This document shows positions 1-8,662 of a DNA stretch of 64,000 nt, one piece after another. Both the position numbers and the translations under genes were made by a program. Under the pieces are notes generated by a model, which made no database searches, was not told where the DNA came from, and saw only the letters and a list, made by a program, of their open reading frames with translations. Source of the DNA: CAMLIZ01 sp040758375 (GTDB taxonomy: Bacteria; Pseudomonadota; Gammaproteobacteria; Burkholderiales; Burkholderiaceae_C); NCBI GenBank assembly GCA_040758375.1, contig JBFLWE010000008.1:1-64000 (forward strand), written 5' to 3'. Positions within the stretch are counted from its first letter, which is position 1, and each line of letters starts with the position of its first letter.

Positions 1-1112
1 ACCGAGAACACGCCCAGCTGCGCCAGCCCCGGAAAGCCCGAGAACAGCAGCGCCGCGAAGCCGCACACCGAGGTGAGCAGGCCCAGCCGCACCGTGGGCC
101 AGTTGTCGTGGCGCCAGCGCTGCCAGCCGCCGGCGCGCGCCTGGATCAGGTAGTAGATGGCGTAGTCCACCGCCTCGCCGATCAGCGTGGTGCCGAAGCC
201 CAGCGTGATGCCGTGCACCGTGCCGAAGGCCAGGCTCACCGCGGCGATGCCGGCCACCACGCCGGTGGCCACCGGCAGCATCGCCACCGCCAGCGCGCGC
301 AGCGAGGCAAACGCCACCAGCAGCAGCCCGCCCACCACGGCCGTGCCCACCACCGACAGCACCGTGGCCTCGTGCTGGATGCGTGCGCGGCTTTGCACGC
401 CGAACACGCCCGGGCCGCTGACGCGCAGCACCAGGCCCTGGGCGGCCATCGGCGCGAAGGCCCGCTCCACCGCGCCGAGCGCGGCCTGCTGGCCGTCGAG
501 GTCGGCGCCCGGCGCCCGGGTGGTGAGCAGCAGCAGCGCGCGCGGCGCCTCGCGCGAGACCCACACGCCGTTGTCGCTGCGCGGTGCGCTGGCCGGGATG
601 AGCGATTCGGCGATGCGCTGCACCTCGCCGGTGGGGTCGCGCTGCAGCAGCGGCTTCACGGCCGCGCCGGCCGGCGTGCCCAGCAGCGAGAGCGTGTCGT
701 CGAGGGCCTCGCGCAAGCCCTGCACGCTGAAACGCTCGGGCGCCACCGCCGGGCTCAGCGCATAGCGGTGCTGCACCAGGCGCTCGCCCGCGGCCTGCCA
801 GTCGGGGCGCTCGCCGTTTTGCACCTGCTCGAACAGCCCGCTGCCGCGCAGCGACGCCGCCAGCGCACGCGACGCCTCGGCGCGCTGGGCGGCGCTGCCG
901 CCCTCGATGCCCACCAGCAGCGTGCGCGCCGCCACGCCGCTTTGCAGCTGCTCGATCAGCACGCGCTGCTGCGCGTCGGGGTTGGTCGGCAGGAAGGCCG
1001 ACAGGTCGGCCGTGAAGTGCGCGCGCGCGATCAGCAGCGCGCCCAGCGCCATCGCCAACACCCAGGCCAGCAGCGCCCAGGTGCCGCGCCGGCCCATGCC
1101 GCGGGTGCTCAC
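1..1112 (-). CDS. MMPL/RND-family exporter, C-terminus beyond window edge
   Basis: Inner-membrane exporter of the MMPL (RND-like) superfamily; 370 codons are visible and the gene continues past base 1. The GTG start at 1112 overlaps the TGA of the LolA-like gene (GTGA). A first membrane helix (about residues 12-30) is followed by a large periplasmic domain that includes the FLPTNPDAQQ segment (about 39-48), and then by clustered helices from about residue 250 onward. This matches the helix-loop-helix-bundle layout of MMPL proteins. In aryl-polyene/xanthomonadin-type clusters such an exporter works with a LolA-like carrier to move the acyl lipid toward the outer membrane. That role is inferred from the operon context, not from substrate residues. 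Confidence 0.85.
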   Translation of the reverse strand, partial: MSTRGMGRRGTWALLAWVLAMALGALLIARAHFTADLSAFLPTNPDAQQRVLIEQLQSGVAARTLLVGIEGGSAAQRAEASRALAASLRGSGLFEQVQNGERPDWQAAGERLVQHRYALSPAVAPERFSVQGLREALDDTLSLLGTPAGAAVKPLLQRDPTGEVQRIAESLIPASAPRSDNGVWVSREAPRALLLLTTRAPGADLDGQQAALGAVERAFAPMAAQGLVLRVSGPGVFGVQSRARIQHEATVLSVVGTAVVGGLLLVAFASLRALAVAMLPVATGVVAGIAAVSLAFGTVHGITLGFGTTLIGEAVDYAIYYLIQARAGGWQRWRHDNWPTVRLGLLTSVCGFAALLFSGFPGLAQLGVFS

Positions 1113-1693
1113 TGCCGCGCCGGCGCGGCGGGCGCGGCGGCCACCGGCTCGATCGTCATCACGCTGCGGTCGCCGTCGGCCAGATGCGTCTCGACCATGC
1201 GCACCTGCTGGCGCTGGCCCACGATGCGCACGCTGCGCAGCGGCCCGGCCTGCGACAGCTCGCGCGGCACCAGCTCCAGCGTCCAGCGCTCGGCGTCACC
1301 GGCCAGCGTCACCTTGAAATAGCGCTGCAGCGCGGATGCGTTGCCGGTGAGCGTGGCGCGCACCGACTCCACGGCCACCGCCGCTTCGGGCGTGGCATCG
1401 AGCGCCACCGTGCGGCTGCGGTTGCCGCGCGACAGCGTGACCGTGTTGCCCTCGACCACCATCGCTTCGGGCTTGGGCTTGAGCGTGCGCCGCGCAAAGC
1501 GGTCGGGCGCGGTGAAGCTCAGCGTGCCGCTGGCCTGCAGCGGGAAGTCCAGCCCCTTCACGTGGCGTTCCTCGGTGAAGTGCGCCTCGCCGCTCTTTTG
1601 CCGCGCCAGCAGCGCCATCAGCTCGGGCAGGTCGAAGGCCAGCGCGGGCAGCGCCGCCAGCGCGAGCGCCGCGCCGGCGACGAGGCGGCGCAC
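1109..1693 (-). CDS. LolA-like periplasmic outer-membrane lipid carrier
   Basis: Small periplasmic protein with a clear signal peptide (MRRLVAGAALALAALPALA, cut before FDLPEL). The mature part has the beta-rich LolA pattern: a FTEERHVKGL strand, LSFTAPDRFARRTL and a repeated VALD/VAVES stretch. LolA relatives ferry lipids or lipoproteins across the periplasm. Here it lies between an acyltransferase and an MMPL exporter, the arrangement seen in aryl-polyene clusters, so it probably carries the polyene lipid. Start choice is uncertain: GTG at 1693, 5 bases after the acyltransferase stop, gives a canonical signal peptide; ATG at 1729 would add 12 residues and overlap the upstream gene. The downstream GTGA overlap implies translational coupling to the exporter. 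Confidence 0.8.
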   Translation of the reverse strand: MRRLVAGAALALAALPALAFDLPELMALLARQKSGEAHFTEERHVKGLDFPLQASGTLSFTAPDRFARRTLKPKPEAMVVEGNTVTLSRGNRSRTVALDATPEAAVAVESVRATLTGNASALQRYFKVTLAGDAERWTLELVPRELSQAGPLRSVRIVGQRQQVRMVETHLADGDRSVMTIEPVAAAPAAPARQ

Positions 1694-1697
1694 GCAC

Positions 1698-2648
1698 TCA
1701 GGGTTGCGCGTCTTCGCGCCAGAAGTCATGGAAGTTGAACCAGTTGTAGGGGTGCTCGCGGCACAGCGCCTCCACCCGGGCGGCAAAGACGCGCACCGCT
1801 TGCTGGATCTGCTGCTCGCGCTCGGCGGGCCCCATGCGCTCGCTGAAGTCGGCCAGCGTCTCGAAGCGCACATCGTATCGGTTGCCGCCCAGGTACACCC
1901 CGGCCATGAAGATCACGCGCCGGCGCAGCAGCGCCGCCAGGCGGAAGGGGCCGTCGCCGAACACCGCCTCGTGCCCCAGGAAGGGCACGCGCAGCTCGCC
2001 GCTGCGCTCGGGCTCGGCGCCCAGCGTGCGGTCGCCCAGCATGCCGGCCAGGCCGCCGCCATCGAGCCAGTCGCGCACCGCCAGCATCGACTGCATGCGG
2101 CCCAGCGCGATGATGTGGGGCTGGTTGTCGGGCGCAATCGCGTGCAGCGCCTCGTTGACCAGGCGCGCGTTGTCGGGATACATGACCATCGCCACGCGCA
2201 GGCCCTCATGGGCCTCGCCCACCGCACGCATCACCTCGAAGCTGCCCATGTGCGCGCCCACCAGGAAGGCGCCGCGGCCTTCTTCCAGCGTCTGGTCGAT
2301 CAGCTCCGCGCCGCGGATGCTCACGTCAAAGAGGTCGAGCCGACCGCGCAGCAGGTACACGCGGTCGAGGATGGTCGCGGTGAAGGCATGCACATGCCGG
2401 TAGCCGTCGATGAAGCGCGCCACGCGGCCCAGCGCGCGGCCGAGAAAGCGCTTGGAATGCCGCCGCGCGGTGGGCGCGAACAGCACGAAGTACAGCGTGA
2501 TCGGATGCAGCACCCAGCGCGCCACGCGCCGGCCCAGCGTGACCGCGATCCAGGTCATGATGCGCAGCGCCGTGGCGTTGCTGCGCTCGGGCGCCTGCGC
2601 CCACTGCGCGACGACCGGCGATTCGGAGCTGACCGGATTGGCGCTCAT
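1698..2648 (-). CDS. LpxL/HtrB-like acyltransferase
   Basis: 316-residue membrane-associated acyltransferase of the lipid A lauroyl/myristoyl transferase (LpxL/LpxM) superfamily. The catalytic motif appears as GAHMGSFEVMR (H and E), followed by GMLGDRTLG and a typical C-terminal HPYNWFNFHDFW segment. In aryl-polyene/xanthomonadin loci enzymes of this type join the polyene acyl chain to its head group or lipid anchor. The ATG at 2648 overlaps the dehydratase stop (ATGA), so the two are in one operon. An unrelated role in lipid A modification cannot be excluded, but the operon argues for the pigment-lipid pathway. Confidence 0.85.
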   Translation of the reverse strand: MSANPVSSESPVVAQWAQAPERSNATALRIMTWIAVTLGRRVARWVLHPITLYFVLFAPTARRHSKRFLGRALGRVARFIDGYRHVHAFTATILDRVYLLRGRLDLFDVSIRGAELIDQTLEEGRGAFLVGAHMGSFEVMRAVGEAHEGLRVAMVMYPDNARLVNEALHAIAPDNQPHIIALGRMQSMLAVRDWLDGGGLAGMLGDRTLGAEPERSGELRVPFLGHEAVFGDGPFRLAALLRRRVIFMAGVYLGGNRYDVRFETLADFSERMGPAEREQQIQQAVRVFAARVEALCREHPYNWFNFHDFWREDAQP

Positions 2649-2956
2649 TCAATGCTGTCCCAACGCCACTGCCCCTTGGCCGCCAGCGCGGGGCCGCAGT
2701 GCACCTCGAAGCCCAGCGCCGCCTCGTCCCACTGCAGCGCGATGCGTAGCATGCTGCCCGGGCGCACCGGCGACAGGAACTTGGCTGCCGTGAAGCTGCC
2801 GCGCTCCAGCTTGCCCTGCAGCGCCGGCTCGGCGCGCGCGGCTTCCATCACCTCGGCCAGCAGCGACACGCCCGGCAACAGCGGCTGCCCCGGGAAATGG
2901 CCCGCAAAGGCCGGGTGGTCGGCCGGCACGAGGCGTTGCACGGTGAGCGCGTTCAA
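2645..2956 (-). CDS. FabZ/hot-dog-fold 3-hydroxyacyl-ACP dehydratase-like protein
   Basis: 103-residue hot-dog protein carrying the hallmark HFPGQPLLPGV (FabZ/FabA-type His motif) near residues 20-30. It lacks the longer central helix extension of full FabZ, as do the short ApeI/ApeP-type dehydratases of aryl-polyene pathways. It would dehydrate the 3-hydroxyacyl-ACP intermediate to build the conjugated chain. The start is a TTG that overlaps the ligase stop (TTGA) with a G-rich Shine-Dalgarno just upstream; no ATG is available in frame at this position. Dehydratase versus thioesterase activity cannot be settled from sequence alone. Confidence 0.75.
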   Translation of the reverse strand: MNALTVQRLVPADHPAFAGHFPGQPLLPGVSLLAEVMEAARAEPALQGKLERGSFTAAKFLSPVRPGSMLRIALQWDEAALGFEVHCGPALAAKGQWRWDSIE

Positions 2957-4326
2957 GCCGTGGCCCCCAGGTGCACCTGCGCCAGCGCGCGCAAGGCGCC
3001 GGCGGTGAGCTTGCCGGTGGCCTCGCGCGGCAGCGCATCGAGGTGCACGATGCGCCGCGGCAGGAACACCGGCTCGATGCGCGGGCGCAGCGCGGCCACG
3101 ATCTGCTGCGCGCTCAGGCCCGGCGCCACCACGAAGGCCACCGTGCGCACCACGCCGTCGGCCACCTCCTCGGGCAGCCAGAAGGCGCCGTCGTCCACGC
3201 CCTCGATGCTGTTGAGGTGGTAGTTCAGGTGCGACAGCGAGCTGCGCTTGCCGGCCACGTGGATCAGGTCGTTGGCGCGGCCCAGCAAGCGAAAGCGGCG
3301 CTCGTCCTGCAGCTGCAGCACGTCGGCCAGCGGCGTGGGCTCGGTGACGTGGCCGCCCTGCACGATGAAGCGCTCGCCGTCTGCGGCTTCTTCGCGGCGC
3401 AGCCGCAGCTCGCCGAAGGTGAGCCACAGCTCGCTCTCGGCGGTGCGCCGCGTGGCCACCTGGCCCGCCTCGGTGCAGCCGTAGATCTCGATCAGCGGCC
3501 CGCCGAAGGCGCGCTCGGCCTGTTGCGCGAGCTGCGGCGACAGCGGCGCGGTGGCCGACACCACCAGGTCCACCGCCGGCAGCGCCAGCCCGGCCAGCAG
3601 CAGCGTCTTCAGGTGAAACGGCGTGGTGACCAGCGCGCGCGGCCGCGGCAGGCGTTGCAGCGATTCCACGATGTCGGCCGGGTAGAACGGCCGCCCCGCG
3701 TCGAAGGCCGCGCCGCCCAGCAGCGCCAGCAGCACGCTCGACTCGAAGCCGTACATGTGCTGCGGCGGCACCGTGGCCACGATGTTCACGCCGGCCAGGC
3801 CGGGCCGGCCCAGCATCTCGGCCACGCGCTCGGCCGCCGCGCCCAAGTTGCGCACCAGCGGCCCCCACACCTTGGCGTGCGGCTGCGGCGCGCCGGTGGA
3901 GCCCGAGGTGAGCAGGCAGGCCGCGGCCAGCGCCACGCTCACCTGCGGCATGGGCGGCGCCGAGGCCGCGTCGGCCGCGCCGGCCAGCGGCACCAGCGGC
4001 AGGTGCTCGGCCGTGACGGCCGGGTCGTCGCTCAAGCCCGCCACCGGGCCGTGCTGCTGGCGCAGCCGCGCCAGCGTCTCGGGCATCGGGTTGGGCGGGA
4101 ACAGGCTGGTGTGGCCGCGCATCAGCGCCGCCGCCAGCCCCACCGCGAAGCGATAGCGGTCGCGGCACAGGTTGACCACCGGGCCCTGCGCGGGCAGCGC
4201 CTCGGCCTGCGCCGCGGCGTCGGCCAGGAACTGGCGCGCGCTGACGGGCGCACCCGAGCGCCAGGCGATGGGGGCTTCGAGGTCGCGCGGCGCCAGCAGC
4301 GGCAGGGTGGCGCTGGACAGGCTCAT
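2953..4326 (-). CDS. AMP-dependent acyl/aryl-ACP ligase of aryl-polyene type
   Basis: 457-residue adenylate-forming ligase, shorter than typical acyl-CoA synthetases (about 520). It has the P-loop TSGSTGAPQPHAK (140-152), the YGCTEAG motif (282-288), the hinge RLLGRANDLIHVAGKR (346-361) and the C-terminal catalytic lysine in REATGKLT (K439). In aryl-polyene and xanthomonadin clusters this class activates an aromatic starter such as 4-hydroxybenzoate and loads it on the carrier protein. It is coupled by a 4-base ATGA overlap to the membrane protein upstream and by TTGA to the dehydratase downstream. Confidence 0.85.
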   Translation of the reverse strand: MSLSSATLPLLAPRDLEAPIAWRSGAPVSARQFLADAAAQAEALPAQGPVVNLCRDRYRFAVGLAAALMRGHTSLFPPNPMPETLARLRQQHGPVAGLSDDPAVTAEHLPLVPLAGAADAASAPPMPQVSVALAAACLLTSGSTGAPQPHAKVWGPLVRNLGAAAERVAEMLGRPGLAGVNIVATVPPQHMYGFESSVLLALLGGAAFDAGRPFYPADIVESLQRLPRPRALVTTPFHLKTLLLAGLALPAVDLVVSATAPLSPQLAQQAERAFGGPLIEIYGCTEAGQVATRRTAESELWLTFGELRLRREEAADGERFIVQGGHVTEPTPLADVLQLQDERRFRLLGRANDLIHVAGKRSSLSHLNYHLNSIEGVDDGAFWLPEEVADGVVRTVAFVVAPGLSAQQIVAALRPRIEPVFLPRRIVHLDALPREATGKLTAGALRALAQVHLGATA

Positions 4327-4961
4327 CGCCCCACCGCCTGCGCCGCCGTGGCGCGACGGTACGCGCGCACCGCCTCCGCCAGGCTCACGCGCTCGAACTC
4401 GGGGTGCAGCCGGTAGCGCAGCAGGTGCTCGCCCACGAACAGCGCGCCAATGGCCGCCGGCGTGATCACGTTGGCCAGCAGCGACCAGGCGCTCCAGCTG
4501 CCGAAGGCATAGACCCACAGCGACAGCGCCGACATGCCGAAGAAATAGGCCGTCCACGCCGCGGTGACGCCGCGCGTGTAGCCCGCCAGCGCGGGCGTGA
4601 ACTCCTGGTGCACGGTGCGCGCCACGCGGCCGATGAGCGACACCTCGTCGCGCAGGCTGAGGCCGAAGCCGGCGCCCAGCGCCAGGTGGATGCCCACGTG
4701 CTGCAGCACATAGAGCCGGCTCACCTGCTCCACGCCGCCCTGCGCCACCACGCCGCCCAGCACCGCCGCCGCCACGCCCACGCCGCCCAGCACGCCCCAC
4801 TGCCGCCCGCGCCAGGCCACCAGCCCGGTCACGCCCAGCAGCGGGCCGAGCAGCGCCGCCACCGCCCAGGGCTCGGCGGTGGCGTTGAGCATCAGCGCAT
4901 GCGAAAGCGCCGCATAGGCGGCTGCGGCCAGCAGCGCCAGGGCAAGCTGCCAACGGGACAT
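4323..4961 (-). CDS. Polytopic membrane protein of the pigment-lipid operon
   Basis: 212 residues with about five to six hydrophobic segments (for example 5-23, 33-49, 58-76, 88-103, 132-152, 157-175). It resembles the COG4648-type predicted membrane protein found between the carrier protein and the AMP ligase in aryl-polyene clusters. No catalytic motif is recognised. Tight packing (7-base gap after the ACP, ATGA with the ligase) makes it part of the same transcript. The function is unknown; a scaffold or precursor-transport role is possible. Confidence 0.75.
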   Translation of the reverse strand: MSRWQLALALLAAAAYAALSHALMLNATAEPWAVAALLGPLLGVTGLVAWRGRQWGVLGGVGVAAAVLGGVVAQGGVEQVSRLYVLQHVGIHLALGAGFGLSLRDEVSLIGRVARTVHQEFTPALAGYTRGVTAAWTAYFFGMSALSLWVYAFGSWSAWSLLANVITPAAIGALFVGEHLLRYRLHPEFERVSLAEAVRAYRRATAAQAVGR

Positions 4962-4967
4962 AAGGCC

Positions 4968-5273
4968 TTACTTGGTGCGGTGTGCGGCCACATGCGCCGC
5001 CAGGCTGCGCAGCGAGCTGAAGATGCGCACGTTGTTCTCGTCGTCGGAGCGCAGGTTGAAGCCATAGCGCTGCGACACCTCGAGCGCCAGCTCCAGGATG
5101 TCGATCGAATCCAGGCCCAGGCCCTCGCCGTACAGCGGCGCCGTGGGGTCGATCTCGGACGGCGCGACCTCGAGGTTCAGCGCCTTCACCAACACATCGG
5201 CCAGCTCCTGTTCGAGCCCGGGCTGTTGGGTGGAATCGCCAGCAGTGGAGGAAACAAGAGCGGAAGAGGACAC
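4968..5273 (-). CDS. Acyl carrier protein, first gene of the operon
   Basis: 101-residue acyl carrier protein with a 4'-phosphopantetheine attachment site LGLDSIDILEL (Ser56). It would carry the growing aryl-polyene chain. The GTG start at 5273 is preceded by an AGGGA Shine-Dalgarno at good spacing. An unusual Ser/Thr-rich 15-residue leader precedes the ACP fold; it starts with SSSALVSSTAGDST and contains no hydrophobic core. This is the first gene of the minus-strand operon, so the promoter must lie in the 163-base gap to the LytTR regulator. Many related clusters encode two adjacent ACPs; only one is visible here. Confidence 0.88.
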   Translation of the reverse strand: MSSSALVSSTAGDSTQQPGLEQELADVLVKALNLEVAPSEIDPTAPLYGEGLGLDSIDILELALEVSQRYGFNLRSDDENNVRIFSSLRSLAAHVAAHRTK

Positions 5274-5436
5274 GGATTTCCCTGCAAAAACTACAAACGA
5301 CGGGGTGCAAATTGTACGGTCCGGCCCCCGCCCCGCCGGGGCCCACACCCTGGGGATAGCCCCGGATTGCGCGCCAACTTCACAAAACCGGCGCCGATTG
5401 CGCCGCATCGCCGGCTTGGGCGACACTGCCGCCGCG

Positions 5437-6246
5437 ATGAACACCCGACCGCGCGCCCTGATCGCCGAAGACGAACCCCTGCTCGCCCAGGCGCTGCAGG
5501 CCGAGCTGGGCCGCTGCTGGCCGGGGCTGGAGCTGGTGGTCACCGTGGGCGACGGCGCCCAGGCGCTGAAGTCGGCGCTCGCGCTCACGCCCGAGCTGTG
5601 TTTCCTCGACATCCGCATGCCGGGCCAGAGCGGGCTCGAGGTGGCCCAGGCGCTGGCCGAAGACTGGCCCGACAACGGCCCGCCGTTTCCGCTGCTGGTG
5701 TTCATTACCGCCTACGACGAATACGCGCTGCAGGCCTTTGCCGCCCAGGCGGTGGACTACCTGCTCAAGCCGGTGGAGCCGGCGCGGCTGGAGCGCTCGG
5801 TGCTGCGGCTGCAGAAGCTGCTGGCCCAGCGCCAGGCCCAGCCGGCCGCCGACGCCTTGCAGGCGGCGATGGCCCAGCTGCGCGGGCTGCTGGGCGCCGC
5901 CTCCGGCCAGCCCGCCGCCCCGCGGCTGGAGGTCATACAGGCCGGCGTGGGCAACACCGTGCACCTGGTGCCGGTGGACGAGGTGGTGTACTTCGAAGCC
6001 GCCGACAAGTACGTGCGCGTGGTCACCGCCGCCAAGGAACACCTGATCCGCAGCTCGCTGAAAGACCTGTTGCCCCAGCTCGACCCCCAGCGCTTCTGGC
6101 AGGTGCACCGCGGCACCGTGGTGCAGGCCCGGCTGGTGCAGACCGCGGTGAAGGAAGAGACCGGCAAGGTCACGCTCACGCTGCGCGGCCGGCCCGAGAA
6201 GGTAACCGCCAGCCGGCTCTACGCCCACCTGTTCAAGGGCATGTAG
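5437..6246 (+). CDS. LytTR-family (AlgR/LytR-like) response regulator
   Basis: 269-residue cytoplasmic regulator. The N-terminal receiver has acidic residues E11/D12, phosphoacceptor D58 (FLDIRMPG) and K111 (YLLKPVEP). The C-terminal LytTR DNA-binding domain (about 170-269) shows EVVYFEAADKYVRV and FWQVHRGTVV, both typical. A linker of about 40 Ala/Gln-rich residues separates them. No histidine kinase gene adjoins it, so it is an orphan in this window. It is divergent from the acyl carrier protein operon and could regulate it, but that is inference from position only. The ATG at 5437 has no strong Shine-Dalgarno. Confidence 0.9.
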   Translation: MNTRPRALIAEDEPLLAQALQAELGRCWPGLELVVTVGDGAQALKSALALTPELCFLDIRMPGQSGLEVAQALAEDWPDNGPPFPLLVFITAYDEYALQAFAAQAVDYLLKPVEPARLERSVLRLQKLLAQRQAQPAADALQAAMAQLRGLLGAASGQPAAPRLEVIQAGVGNTVHLVPVDEVVYFEAADKYVRVVTAAKEHLIRSSLKDLLPQLDPQRFWQVHRGTVVQARLVQTAVKEETGKVTLTLRGRPEKVTASRLYAHLFKGM

Positions 6247-6276
6247 GCGCGCCGCGGGGCCGCGGCGGCCGGCGGC

Positions 6277-6606
6277 TCAATCGTCGTGGTCGTGATGGCG
6301 ATGGTGGCGGTGGTGGTGCCGGTGGTGGCGATGCCACTTCGGGTGGTAGCCCACATACACCGGCGCCGGCGCATACACCACGCGCCGCGGCGCCACCGCC
6401 ACCGGCGGGTAATACACCACCGGCGCGGGATGCACATACACCGGCGGCGGCGGCACATACACCGGCGCAGGCTCCACATACACCGGCGCCCGCGGGTAGC
6501 CGTCGGAAATGGTCACCGACCAGCTCACGTTGCCCCCCGCCTGCGCCGCGCCGGCCGCCAGCAGACCCCCCAGCGCCACGAGAGCAGCAGTCAGAACGCG
6601 CTTCAT
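6277..6606 (-). CDS. Secreted Pro/Tyr/Val-rich protein with His-rich tail (PXPV-type)
   Basis: 109-residue exported protein: signal peptide (MKRVLTAALVALGGLLAAGAAQA), a middle of repeated YV-PAP/PPP-VYV units and a C-terminal tail with about fifteen histidines ending in DHDD. The tail probably binds divalent metals. The middle resembles the small PXPV-repeat proteins of Betaproteobacteria. A Shine-Dalgarno AAGGAG lies just before the ATG at 6606. It converges with the LytTR regulator gene. Function unknown; metal sequestration at the envelope is a reasonable guess from composition. Confidence 0.8.
   Translation of the reverse strand: MKRVLTAALVALGGLLAAGAAQAGGNVSWSVTISDGYPRAPVYVEPAPVYVPPPPVYVHPAPVVYYPPVAVAPRRVVYAPAPVYVGYHPKWHRHHRHHHRHHRHHDHDD
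6352..6488. repeat. Four copies of a 14-base coding repeat
   Basis: CACATACACCGGCG occurs at 6352, 6433, 6454 and 6475; the last three are spaced exactly 21 bases (7 codons). The repeat encodes the (P)APVYV unit of the PXPV-type protein on the minus strand. Confidence 0.9.
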
Positions 6607-6751
6607 AGGATGGCTCCTTTCGTTTGACGTTTGAGCCTGACAACGGCGCTGCGCTGCGATCGGCGTACTGCCGGCCTCGAAACGAATGCAAAGAATCGTG
6701 AAGCACCCCCGCCTAGAATCGGCCGCACCTGTAGGAAAGTGCGCATTCACG

Positions 6752-8584
<1,833 letters not shown>

Positions 8585-8662
8585 ATTCACGAAGCGGGCG
8601 GCGCACGCCATCTACGACCCGCGCCACTAATTCGACAACAAGAGGAAAAACTCGGAGGGAGC

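Noticed and set aside
6352..6488. Short repeats at 21-base spacing considered as a CRISPR-like array
   Set aside because: Repeats are only 14 bases, spacers are 7 bases and in-frame, and they encode protein repeats.
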